Origin: Dysidea avara
Lineage: Eukaryota > Porifera > Demospongiae > Dictyoceratida > Dysideidae
Direction: 5' to 3'
DNA: 64,000 nucleotides
Assembly: GCF_963678975.1 (NCBI RefSeq)
Contig: NC_089280.1
Span: forward strand, 16,838,780 to 16,902,779
The notes below the pieces were generated by a model, which was given only the letters and a program-made list of their open reading frames with translations, was not told the DNA's origin and made no database searches. The position numbers were made by a program, and so were the translations under genes. Within the stretch, counting starts at the first letter, position 1; each line of letters opens with the position of its first letter. Shown here one piece after another: positions 50,173 through 60,729 of the stretch.

Positions 50173-50987
50173 TAGTCTCGTGCCCAGACCCCACCCACTG
50201 GGCTAGTTATAAAAACCGGAATCGAAACGGGAAACGAAACGAAACGAAATCAGCCTACACTCTAGTAGAGGACAATCACTATATTATGCACAGTTACACT
50301 ATAATACATGCACTCAGTACCTGTTTATGCATCAAGCAAGACTCCAGGTGGCAGATTTCTCTGCACTATGCTTATCGATTAGAGATATTAAACGCCTGCT
50401 CCTATCCGAGGGTCTGGGGACTATACAATAGAAAAGTTCTGTGCTTGAGTAGGTGAGCCGTTGATTGTCCCTTAACCATAATAGCAAGAGTTCATAATAT
50501 AAAGAGGGAGCCCTCCCTCTTTATATTATAAACTCTTGATAATAGCCACAGATGGATCCCTATGGCTTCACACTCGTCAACCCACTGCTTTTTTTTACCG
50601 TAAACGGTTTGTAATGATCAAGTAGTTATTCCTAGCCACTCCTCTTATAAAAGTGGTCAAGGGACAATCAACGCTCACCTACCCAAGCACAGAACTTTTC
50701 TATTATAGAGTCCCCAGACCCTCGGATAGGAGCAGGCGTTTAATATCTCTATCTAATCGATAAGCGCCGTGCAGAGAAATCTGCCACCTGGGGTCTTGCT
50801 TGATGCATAAACAGGTACTGAGTGCATGTATTATAGTGTAACTGTGCATAATATAGTGATTGTCCTCTACTAGAGTGTAGGCTGATTTCGTTTCGTTTCG
50901 TTTCGTTTCCCGTTTCGATTCCGGTTTTTATAACTACCCCACCCACTGCGTTGAATAGGCAGTGGGTAGGGTCTGGGCACGAGACTA
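50173..50987. mobile_element. 815-bp MULE-like foldback element with 9-bp target duplication
   Basis: The termini are TAGTCTCGTGCCCAGACCC and its complement. Arms of about 310 bp (50173-50480 and 50655-50987) are inverted copies. The flanks carry an exact 9-bp direct repeat CAACTGAGT (50164-50172 and 50988-50996). A 9-bp duplication is typical of Mutator-like elements. No coding region was seen. A 54-bp hairpin element is nested in the centre (50485-50538). The insertion sits between two E-boxes upstream of the SAM exon. Confidence 0.85.
50485..50538. mobile_element. 54-bp CAAGAG-family hairpin MITE, 7-bp duplication
   Basis: Almost the whole element is one palindrome from CAAGAGTTCATAATATAAAG to the complementary end. 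ATAATAG is repeated directly at 50478-50484 and 50539-50545. It is nested in the centre of the MULE-like foldback element. Confidence 0.8.
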
Positions 50988-51039
50988 CAACTGAGTCGAC
51001 TATACACACAAACGCAAAAAAAGAAAAAGAAATAACTTA

Positions 51040-51122
51040 ACTATGACGTCACACAGAACAGATCACGTGATGAAATCCATGAGTCCGCGAACTTTTAAAA
51101 GTTGCTGAGTTGCAGTCAGAGC
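51040..51122 (+). promoter_or_regulatory. Proximal promoter of the SAM exon: CRE and E-box
   Basis: A perfect TGACGTCA occurs at 51044-51051 and CACGTG at 51064-51069, 54-79 bp before the ATG. A second CACGTG lies at 50140-50145, on the other side of the foldback element inserted at 50173. The site pair resembles the CRE plus E-box at 13.3 kb. Confidence 0.4.
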
Positions 51123-51341
51123 ATGGAGAAGTGGAGTGTTAAGGAAGTCTGTGAGTTTCTGAGACGAAATGATTTTGAAGAAGACATCATTGAGATGTTT
51201 CGTGTCAACAAAATCAAGGGACGAGTACTCCCTTTACTTAGCGATGACGATATGGAGAAACTAGGATTAAGTGTCCTGGGAGACCGGAAGTATTTTCAGC
51301 ATATCTTACACAAGGTTCAAGAGAAAAGGAGCAGTGAAGTG
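51123..51341 (+). CDS. SAM-domain first exon (73 aa)
   Basis: The exon starts at ATG 51123 (MEKWSVKEVCEFLRR) and ends at a GTATGT donor in phase 0. Residues 3-65 fit a sterile alpha motif: W4-S-V-x-x-V-C-x-F-L at the start, a central GRVLPLLSDDDMEKLGL helix pair, and the final LGDRKYFQHILHKV helix. SAM domains mediate protein-protein oligomerisation. A CRE and an E-box lie 50-80 bp upstream and an 815-bp foldback transposon lies just beyond. An upstream in-frame TTG is not used as start. The rest of the gene is uncertain; phase-0-compatible exons occur at 58840. Confidence 0.75.
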
Positions 51342-52259
51342 GTATGTATTTTAACATTTTAATAATTAGATGTTGTATGTCTTGTTTTCGTAAATGTTTT
51401 GCTTTGTACTCGATTGTAGTTTTTGTTAGTTGTTTTGTTTTTGTACTGAGGACCACCTTGTACAGGCACATTGTCTTTTGTGTACCCTGTCGTTTGATAA
51501 TAATTGTGTATACCCCATGCACCAGTTCACTACTGAGTGAGTCTCATCAGACCATTAACTATATCCCATTTCATTCTAAAGAAAGGCAGCAGACAGATGT
51601 AATGTTCAATATTTATTGCTTTGTTTGATGGGGAAAAGGAGTCAGTTGAAGTTTGTCTATGGAAGAATGGCTTTTGCAAAGATAAACAAACAAAAAAACC
51701 TAATCCTGGGATCCTTTGAAATGAGCCGCAAGCATTCTCCTGTTTGGAAACTTGTAGCTACCTTGTTATAGCAGGTGCACAAACAAGAACACAAAATACC
51801 CTATCCCCCACACACATGCACAGGCAAAAAAAGAAAGAATAACGTGTTACAAGACTAAGCTGTAAATATCAAGCCATATCCCTGTCTATCACACACTCCA
51901 AGACGTACATGTTCCTGCAAAAAATGATTGGTCAATTGTATTAATGGACATTTAACCCCGACCCTAATTCAGTTATGGTTGTAGACTGAAGTATAGGGAT
52001 TAAATGTCCACTAGTATATCTGCAGGTATAGGTAACCTCTCTTGTTATAGCTATTCACTGCTTCTTTTCTTTGATCTTTAAAATTCTATATTTTTCCCTT
52101 CTACTTGTATGAAGTAGTAAGGGATAAGGGAGAGTGTCTATAACTGGAATATTCCTTGGAAAATGCTGAGTCAAGTAACACCTGAGTCTGTTCAAAGAAT
52201 AAGGCTTTACCTTATCAGCACCAATCAACACAAATAAAAAGTTTATTATTTTTTTCATT

Positions 52260-52910
52260 TTATATAATATACCAAGTGTCCAGATTATGCAGGTGTCCTT
52301 ATTTTCAAGTGTCTCCTGATCAACAGGTTCAACTGTATAGCTATATTGAAAGTACAAAAACACTATGAAAATGTTGGTGTTTTGAAATAGAACACATGGG
52401 ACAAACAAATAGACACCAAATGAACTAACAAAGTTAAGTTTAAAAAAGTGTGCACAAAAAGGGAGTATATCATAGTATGCGAACTGATCTGGAAAATCAG
52501 GACACCTTGATAATCAGGACCCTTTTGGTCGGTCTCAAGGTGTCACAGGTTTCACTGTATTTCCAGGATGGCATGAAGTTAACAGTGATATCACATGAAT
52601 GGTGCTGATGTTCAGTACTGTTGATGTTTAATGCTTAGTTATCAAATGCATGTGAATTGTAGTTAATGTGGAAAAGGTCCTACACATAGGGCAGGTATAC
52701 GTACCAATATCACAACACATGGACTGTTGGAAAAGTATATACTGTATTAAGGACATCTTGGGGACCAACCAAAAGAGTCCTGATTATCAAGGTGTCCTGA
52801 TTTTCCAGGTCAGTTTGCATGCTAAGGTATACTTTGGGACCATTACCAAGTGTCCAGGTTATGCAGTTGTCCTTATTTTCAAGTGTTCTGATTAACAGGT
52901 TCCACTGTAG
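52260..52910 (+). repeat. Three pogo-like right ends in one orientation
   Basis: Segments ending at about 52337, 52550 and 52907 share a pattern of GTGTCC, CTTATTTTCAAGTGT, AACAGGTT and CACTGTA. They resemble the CAGTGGAACCTG ends of pogo-like elements, but matching left ends are not obvious. Probably decayed or nested copies within the intron or spacer after the SAM exon. Confidence 0.55.
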
Positions 52911-53572
52911 TACGTAGATAAGTACACGAGATTAACTAAAGGCAGCACTATATTGGTCAACATTATACTCCATCACTGAATTTCATGTTAAATGAATGCA
53001 CCAGCTTAGATCATGACAATTCTACTATATGAAAACTTCTGCACATAATACATGTAGAAATTCGGTTCTTTTTGTTGCCAGTAAGATAAAAACTTGGTAT
53101 CCGTAATACTACTGTTGAGCTACATGTGTATTTTTGCAGAAGGCCGTGTACTTTAGAAGTGATACCACATGAATGGTGCTGATGTTTAATGCATAGTTTC
53201 CATATTTACTCTGTGAATTTTAGCTAAAACAGAAATGGTCCTGTACGTAGGACATGTACCAATGCTAGAACTAGTACTACATATTTACCGTATCTACATA
53301 ATATTATACTTATACAGAAAGAGCAAGGTGGTACTGTAGATTACAGTACAAATATGAGCAGTGGCTTACACTTAGCAGTTTGTGATGATGTATAGAATAA
53401 TAATATATCTGCCATGACTGTTATGTATGTGTTCATGTATGTGTGATATGTTTCAACATGTTTCAGGAGCACATGTTGGATTGTTGTGATTAAAGCACAT
53501 ACAACCCTCTACACACATGTATACAATGTCATATCTATACATCCTATAACACCTATGTAATGTTTACTGTGT

Positions 53573-53700
53573 ATGTTATATTATGTTTTTGTTATGCTTA
53601 TGTGTGTTATGTTTTGTTGTGTTGTGTTATGTTATGTTTTGTTGTGTTATGTTTTGTTGTGTTATGTTGTGTTGTGTTGTGTTGTGTTATGTTTAGATGT
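53573..53700 (+). repeat. GTTATGTTTTGTTGT minisatellite
   Basis: T/G-only repeats of GTGTTATGTTTTGTTGTG. The Val/Leu/Cys/Tyr reading frame over it is an artefact. Confidence 0.9.
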
Positions 53701-54412
53701 TGTCTGCAATATATGGTTACACAATCATTTGTATAAATTTGTCAATATCAAACAGTACAGTAGTACTGTTTAAGTAGGGATCTCCCCGCCAAAAATTTCA
53801 CCTTTATAAATCATCCTAGAAACCTCTTACGCAACGAATATCACCTTTACAGAATAATATTATATAGTTTTAAAAATCGCCAAAATTGAACTTTCGTCTC
53901 ACAGCCTGCCTAACCACAGTTGCAAAGCTGGGGGCCAAACAAAGAAGTGCACAGCCACTAATTTTGCTACAATAACAAACTCACCAGTGGCATGAGCCTT
54001 TTAGGGTTCCAACGAGTGTGAGCCCTCTGTGCCTTGTCTTTCCTTTTGTCTTCAATCAGGCTGCTGTTCATCTTCATGCAATGAAACCATATCGAGGCGT
54101 TAATTTTCCGTATCATCACTTTCCTTAAGCAGAATATTATAGATGCTACAAAAATTATTTAAGCACTTACACTACTGTATTGGCACTGGACACCCAGTAG
54201 ATACCTGTAACTTTGATCTAGGTTGATTTGATTAGTAATCACAGAGACAGCATCTCTCTTAATTTACTCACCATGTGCACCCTTTTCTCAAGATACTCTA
54301 ATAAAGCAGTCACCCAAATACAACAGTCACATATGGTATTCTAATAGAACAGTCAGACGTGTTTAGCTGTAGCTATCCTATAGCTATATAAAAAAACTAA
54401 ACAAGCTAGAAT

Positions 54413-54614
54413 CAAGTAGGGATCCAAGCGATAAAAAGTAGTGAAACAAGAGATGAATGATGCATGATAGCATAGCTCGGTAGGAAAATCCCTACTTTGG
54501 CATTGAATAAATAATTGCTATAGCTAACATGCCGAATGTAGGGATTTTCCCACCAAGCTATGCTGTAATGCATCATTCATCTCTACTACTTTTTATCACT
54601 TGGATCCCTACTTA
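54413..54614. mobile_element. AGTAGGGATC foldback MITE
   Basis: Arms of about 85 bp: AAGTAGGGATCCAAG, GATAAAAAGTAGTGAAACAAG, ATGAATGATGCAT and complement. Centre of about 35 bp. Related ends occur at 56721 and 53774. Confidence 0.8.
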
Positions 54615-54749
54615 TTTTAAAATAACAACTTTTTAATATGATTTTACCTAACCAATTTTGGCATTTCATCTGTATGATATACCAATCATATGGTTGCACA
54701 ACCACAGAATTTTAAAACTTTATTGCACCCACTGTATGTACTCCAGCAC

Positions 54750-55261
54750 CAGTGTTGGGCAAGTTACTTTGTAAAAGTAACTAGTTACATATTACATATT
54801 ACTTGCAACTGAACTATTTAGTTACAGTTACATATTACCCATAAAATAAAGTAACTGTAATAATATTACATATTATATTACTTTGTGTCCACAGCACGTG
54901 TGAAACTACCACCTTATCACGTGACATGATTGCGCTGTTGGACAATATGCAAATTTTGGTTATAAGTAAGAAGCTGGTGAATAAGCTTCATTCAGTAGGC
55001 CTCGTTACTTCGCTGTGGCTAGGCATTACTCAGAGGATAACTAACGAGATTAGTAACTTCGTTACTTGTAGTAATAATATTACGTAATATTAGATTCGTT
55101 ACAGTAACTATATTACTTAGGTAACGCGTTACATTTGTAAGTGAAGTAGCTTGCGTTATATTACCTGTTTTTATAGCGTATTTCGTTATATTACTTTGTT
55201 ACCACAAAAGTAATAATATTACGTAACGCGTTACATAAGTAGTGCGTTACTCCCAACACTG
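54750..55261. mobile_element. hAT-like non-autonomous element, 512 bp, 8-bp duplication
   Basis: The ends are CAGTGTTGGGCAAGTTACTTT and AGTAACGC-type sequence closing with CCCAACACTG. The element is flanked exactly by TCCAGCAC (54742-54749 and 55262-55269). An 8-bp duplication and CAGTGTTGGG ends are characteristic of hAT elements. The inside is full of GTAAC/GTTAC subrepeats and has no ORF. Confidence 0.88.
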
Positions 55262-56104
55262 TCCAGCACTTACATCATAGTATGCTGATTACATACCTTA
55301 GTACCAGGCCTATGTATATTGTTGCTGAAAAATTAGAAGGGATCTGTAGAGTAGATCAACCAGAAATGTTCCATTTATAATGGACAAACCCAACTTTGAG
55401 TACAATTTTATTTGGTTTTGCATATGGAGTATCAAAATTAAATGACCCAATTTGGGTTGTTTCTGCTTGAAATTAAGTGGAAATAATTCATAGACATGAC
55501 ATGGGAAAGGAATAGCCATAATAGTTTTTCTCACAAAAAGTGGATAACTTCTGCTGTAGTGCATGATTGGGGGTGTCTATTATGTAGCTATGATGTAAAA
55601 TGTTGTACAATGAGCTGGATGATGTAACACAGCAAAGGTTGTGCTTGTTGGATGGATGAAAATTTATTTTAATGACTTAAAGCACCTGGTTTCCTGCTAT
55701 ACTAGTGCGTACATTATGCTATGACATTGTTGACACTGGCTCCATGTATTACGCTGGTGTATGGGTCAAATTAGAAAAGATTCTAATCAGGTTGAGTATA
55801 TCTTTGATGAGTGTAGCAAAGTATACAATTAAGTGTGAACATTTTATCCCATTGTATTGCATTGCATGCATTTGTCTGAAGATTGGGAATTGTTGAAATT
55901 GGCTTGTTGCATCAGTGAGAACTTTGATGAACTGAGGGAACTATTGGATTCTGGACTGGATTGAAATCTGTATTTCACTGTAAACTACACTCTCCCACAT
56001 TCATTTATCAAAACGTGCTTGAAACACTCTAATTGTACATTCAGAAATTTTACTGCCAAAATCATTGGTATGTATCATACAGTACAATAGTGCTGTCATT
56101 AAAA

Positions 56105-56700
56105 AACCAGCCTAACTTTTCCCAGATGATGATGACGTGGCAGTATTGGTTAGGAAAAACTAAGTCCAAACAAGCCTTCAGATTGACCCGAAATGCTTTC
56201 AACAAGTTGCTACGGAATAATTATTTAACGGAATTTTCTAGTGACTGACTGATGCCTTCAGACAAGCGTAACTTGATAATGGCTAAGGCTATGGGCTTGA
56301 TTTTTCACTGTTTGACATCGCTTCGGCCCGAGAGGTGTCTTTTGGTATACCGCAGTACATAAAATGCATTCTTCATGGACTTACCACTGTCCTCCTTTGT
56401 GTCCCATTCATCTTTACTGACAGCGAAAGTGTTGATTTGGTGATAGCACATGATGGCTTCCCTTCATAATGGAAATCGTCCGTATTTATCATAGTGGTTA
56501 CTTTGATTGCAGAGGTGTTTTTGAACAGTTCTTGATTCGTAATATTGTGAAATAGCCGACAATGAAGCGTAATGGATACTTTACTTTTCAGACGATGATT
56601 GATATAGCTGGGTGCGTGGCACCATTTCTTTTTTTGATGCAGTATGCGTGGGTTCACCAGTCATAATAATTGTTTACAAAAAAGGTTAACAAACAACTTG
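56105..56700 (+). repeat. 0.6-kb dispersed repeat, copy B
   Basis: Homologous to 39747-40300 in the same orientation. It forms most of the interior of the inverted-repeat element at 55945-58095. Confidence 0.7.
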
Positions 56701-56720
56701 AATACACAAAAAATTGGAAG

Positions 56721-56935
56721 AGTAGGGATCATAGCACATCGATAAAGTTGGAGTAGTGCATGATATTAAATCACAGTAAAACAATAAGAAGTGTTAGATC
56801 CCTACTGCGCCCAAGATGCCATAACGGAAATGCACAGTAAGAATATAACACTTCTTATTGTTTTACTATGTTTTATTGTCATGCTTGTTTCAGTACTTTT
56901 TATCGATGTGCTATGGTCCCTACTCTTGGTCCCTA
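56721..56935. mobile_element. AGTAGGGATC foldback MITE, second copy
   Basis: Outer arms AGAGTAGGGATCATAGCACATCGATAAA and complement, inner arm CAGTAAAACAATAAGAAGTGTTA and complement. Nested within the 55.9-58.1 kb stack. Confidence 0.75.
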
Positions 56936-57444
56936 TCGATAAAGACAGTGAAAGGGAAAATACACTACTATCTATGATTTGTATTAATGGCTTAGTGAGA
57001 GATTGTAAGGTGTTGGTGATTTCCATGAGTAATCTAATTCTGTGACTCTTTGTGATTGCTTTATTAGATTAGCTAATTGCCTTCAGCTATATGTGTCTAA
57101 CTTTATAGTCTCACGCAGCCAGACCTATTTCTTCTGTTACTTCTATCATTAATCCTGAAATCTTTTCTTTCTGACCCAGTGGCCAAACAAGAGAGATCTG
57201 CCAGCTACAGGCAATTAGCTACATATAGCTAAATACTCTAATAAAGCAATCACAAAGGTGAAGGAAATTACTCCTGGAAATCACCCACACTGCTGCATGC
57301 CTTACTAAGCCAACTTTAGTGTTTATGTACCAATGATTTTGGCAGCAAAAACTCTGAATGTTCAAATAGAGTGTTTCAGGAACTGCCTATAGCACGTTTT
57401 GATATACAAACGTGGGAGAGTGTATACGTAGTCTACGGTGAAAT

Positions 57445-58060
57445 CATAGATTATAGACGCACACGCACACACACACACATACATACACACGGGATTGGAA
57501 ACATGTCACGTGATATCACAAAAATCATTTCAAATCCATCTTCAAGGTAAGTCTTGTTGCGGAAAAGTTCCATTATTGTATTGAATAAGCCTGTCAGGTA
57601 ATACAAGCTCCTTATCAAGCAATTCTGTTGACTTTTTGAAAGAATTTTCTACGAAGTGGAATTTTAGGCTTGCGAATGATCCTAACCTACACGCTTGTGG
57701 TACTGTTTACTCGTAGTGCCTAGCAAAAACAAACAAACCCTGTGGATTTATAACTTGTTAGACGTATATTACATACCCGAATCAATGCGAAATGCTTCTT
57801 CGCATAGTGGACTACGAGCTATGGCCTAAGGTGGCATCCAGTGTCGAACATCAAAGGACTTTGTGGTACCTATTACTCAGCAACGGCGACTACTACAAAG
57901 CTGTAATTCGTGTAATACAGTCGTTATGATCCACCATTCACCCAAGTTGAAGAATTATTTCTCTTATACCATCCATTGGAAGTTATAACAGCTTTAACAC
58001 CTGGCTGTAGGTGAGGATTAGCCGCGAGTTTCCAATCCCTTGTGTGTGTGTATAATCTAT
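57445..58060. mobile_element. 616-bp inverted-repeat element with GGTGAAAT target duplication
   Basis: The ends are CATAGATTATA and TATAATCTAT, continuing into CA/TG-rich stretches and CGGGATTGGAAAC / GTTTCCAATCCC. GGTGAAAT occurs directly on both sides (57437-57444, 58061-58068). It lies within the right arm of a larger inverted-repeat element and therefore came later. It contains a 45-aa ORF. Confidence 0.75.
57792..57929 (+). CDS. 45-aa ORF inside the 57.4-kb element, unknown
   Basis: ATG to TGA, beginning MLLRIVDYELWPKVASSVEH and ending AVIRVIQSL. The ORF is CpG-richer than its surroundings and uses varied codons, which is unlike the flanking low-complexity DNA. It may be a captured host exon or the remains of a transposase. 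No family recognised. Confidence 0.25.
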   Translation: MLLRIVDYELWPKVASSVEHQRTLWYLLLSNGDYYKAVIRVIQSL

Positions 58061-58839
58061 GGTGAAATAGACTGATTTCTGTCCAGAATCCTGTCCAGTC
58101 CAGATAATGGTACTTCTCCTAACTCATGGCACTGTTCAGTCCCTCGTGAATTCATTCAATAACCAACTATTATGGGACTTGTTGATATAATTTATGCACT
58201 AGATATAATCCATCAATAACCAGGCTGGTACAGAACCAGTGAATACCATGGATTTCAATTCTGTTTGAAAATGAGCAGTTGTCAATGTTGAAAAACGTGT
58301 CTCATGATGGCTCTCATAACCAGTCTTAGCAGTTTGTTGAATATTGTGTAAGCTAGGTGGTATCAGTTGGTTTAGCCTTGAAATTGTTGTGCACTACATA
58401 TTATGGCATTCAGCTAGTAGAATATTTTGGATAACTGGTATTAAGAAACTGAGGAATTGAGTATTTTAAAATTAACTATGTTGTTGTCATGAACCATGCT
58501 AGTGATTTAAAATATTGATTTTAACACATGGTCTTCCATAAACTAATAATTAAAGTGCTAGACTCACTTGACTACTGAGATCTTGTAAGGATCTGGTGAA
58601 GGTAGTTGTGTTTGTAGAAATCTTTCAACAATACCCTTATTGCATCATTTTTAACCAAGAGTTATAACCCTTAGCCTTTGAAGAAGTAATTATGAATATG
58701 TTTGTACTGATCTTATGAATTCTTTATTCTGATTGGCCATTTTATTTTCCAACTAACTGCACAATTCCTGTATGGTATGTTCACCAGACCCTTGCTTTAC
58801 ATGAAGAGTTGGTGTCATTGCATTTATTGTTTATGCCAG

Positions 58840-59377
58840 GTTACAGACAAGAAGAAAGTGCTGCAGAGTATCTGCACAGAAGATGGTGAAGATCTTGGAA
58901 TTATTATACTTTTTTCCGACTCCAACTCCATCCACACGTGTATGGGCCGTCCCAGTATGGCCACTGTCACTGGGACCTGGGGGAGCAGCCGAATAAGTCT
59001 GATGGCCCCCCAAGCAGGTAAAAGGAAAGATTTTTAGTTCACTTAATTGTCACGTGTGCTCACATTCGTTGCTAGGAGGTAATCCAGCTCAATCAAAGAC
59101 AAATCTAATGATTTGGTTTGACGCAGTTGTAACCAGATTAACTGCAGAAGACCTACTAGTCTACGATGCTGTAGGTGGTCGGGAGTGGGGGTTGTACCAC
59201 CACATGTTTGGGGATGAATTTATTAATTTGACATCAGTCCTCTCCTCTAGCCTTAGTGTGTGGGGAAATGACTGTCAAGCAGCTGGATTCTCCTGTGGCA
59301 AAGTGTACTACCTTTCTGGTAATGGACGGGGAAAGGTTACAATTGCTCACCAATATTTGGGACCTTTTGTCAGTTAA
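58840..59377 (+). CDS. Two 3'-terminal coding exons of an unrecognised protein, possibly the end of the SAM gene
   Basis: Exon 58840-59017 follows a CAG acceptor (phase 0, VTDKKKVLQSICTEDG) and ends in phase 1 at GTAAAA. Exon 59076-59377 follows a TAG acceptor and runs to a TAA stop (ending HQYLGPFVS). Joined they give 159 aa, hydrophobic and glycine-rich, with an IWFDAVVTRLTAEDLLVYDAV segment. I recognise no family. Phase 0 at the 5' end matches the donor of the SAM exon at 51341, so a 232-aa SAM protein with a 7.5-kb intron is possible. Unseen middle exons or a separate gene are equally open. Confidence 0.5.
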
Positions 59378-60077
59378 CTATATTATTGTTGTATCGTTTG
59401 TGCTCTTAATGTTGTTTTGTTTTGAATTAATTGAAATTTTTTGAATTACTTGTATTATAGTTAGAATTCTTCTTTGTGTTGAACTTTTATTGTACTGTGT
59501 CAAGTTGTCAACACTATGATATTACTTGTATTATATCTCATTCAATACAAGGGCGGGTGGCCAATACAGGAGTTCAATTAGCAAGCACAATTCATAAATC
59601 GAATGCCCCATGCCCTTATACTAAGTGCCATATAAAAATAATTACAATATGGCAGTTCTAGGGTTGCTCGTGTCAATTTGGGACCTACACTAAAATGATT
59701 CTCCATTGACAATCACCCTTTGGTATCATTCAGTTAGCCAGGAGAAGATGCACTGAAAAAGAGGTATGGACTTATGGGAATTATGTTCCAATTTTCCCAT
59801 TATTCTATTCAGCTCAAAATCTCTTCATTATGCTCATCCACTTATCATTATTTTGGAATTTACAATATAAATTACCTAACAAATGCATGTGTAAATTACT
59901 TTTGGTCCAGTCGTTCAAACAGGCATAAGTGTCTATTGATTGTGCTTGTATACATTCTGTCATAACAAGGGTACTCTGACTGCATGTCACATTGTAAACA
60001 AGTAGCTAGCTTACGAGTTCATTAGCACTGAAAGTGGACCCAATAATCAATGAACATAAAGTATCAGCTGCTTAGTT

Positions 60078-60142
60078 TAATTGCAACATACTTATTCGTA
60101 CTACATAGTTTAATTGCAACATACTTATTCGTACTACATAGT
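60078..60142 (+). repeat. Tandem duplication, two units of 35 bp
   Basis: TAGTTTAATTGCAACATACT and TATTCGTACTACA occur twice back to back. Confidence 0.9.
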
Positions 60143-60339
60143 TTGAATCCAGATCTAGGGTTGTGTAAAGGCTAAAGAACAGCCTAATATTAATAGTTAG
60201 ACTCTATTTAGGCTGTTTTGGGTGGGTAATAAATCTCATATACTCCACCTTGTTTTCTAATATACTCCACGCCTTCAAGCACAATATGACATATGCTCAA
60301 ATTCGGGTTTGTCCAATCGCTATGCGTTATTCACGTGCA

Positions 60340-60470
60340 GTGATTTAACGAGCGCGATTATTTAGTCACGTGAGGACGCATAGTTGCCATGGTGCTAGTA
60401 TTATCGTAAGAAAACCAGTCGCTTTTGCCGAGCCTACAGCAGAAACAGCCGTGGATGAGGTAAGTAATCT
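60340..60470 (+). promoter_or_regulatory. Possible promoter and non-coding first exon
   Basis: A local rise in CpG, two CACGTG E-boxes (near 60332 and 60373) and GTTGCCATGG, then a purine-rich stretch ending ATGAG before a consensus GTAAGT donor at about 60460. An open stretch at 60655-60730 (HGGPLFKLEPTAG) could be a downstream exon but its acceptor is weak. Confidence 0.3.
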
Positions 60471-60499
60471 GAGTGTAACGTGAAATAGAGTCTAAAGCA

Positions 60500-60636
60500 G
60501 TTATACGGGCACAATGTGGAGTCTATGAAATTTATAAACCCTCAGGCCCTTAGTAGCGCCCTCGCTTCGCTCGTGCGCTACAGCCTAGGCCTTCGGGTTT
60601 ATAAATTTCATAGACTCCACATTGTGCCCGTATAAC
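60500..60636. mobile_element. Hairpin MITE GTTATACGGGCACAATG
   Basis: Perfect arms of about 42 bp (GTTATACGGGCACAATGTGG, AGTCTATGAAATTTATAAACCC and complement) with a CpG-rich inner palindrome (GCGCCCTCGCTTCGCTCG). TTA/TAA flanks. No ORF. Confidence 0.85.
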
Positions 60637-60729
60637 TATTATCTATGCTGTGAAGAATTCCTGTGTTCATGGTGGACCGTTGTTTAAATTGGAACCAACA
60701 GCTGGTACTAGCATAACAAAATTTAATGG

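Larger units (their letters stand above)
55945..58095. mobile_element. Outer inverted-repeat element of a nested stack, ~2.15 kb
   Basis: Left arm 55945-56085 (GATTCTGGACTGG...TGCCAAAATCATTGGTA) is inverted at 57330-57444 plus 58061-58095. The right arm is split by the element at 57445-58060. The interior holds a 0.6-kb repeat shared with 39.75-40.3 kb and a small foldback MITE at 56721-56935. No long ORF. Confidence 0.6.

Noticed and set aside
53573-53773. 66-aa hydrophobic frame, possible membrane peptide
   Set aside because: It is encoded by a T/G-only minisatellite.
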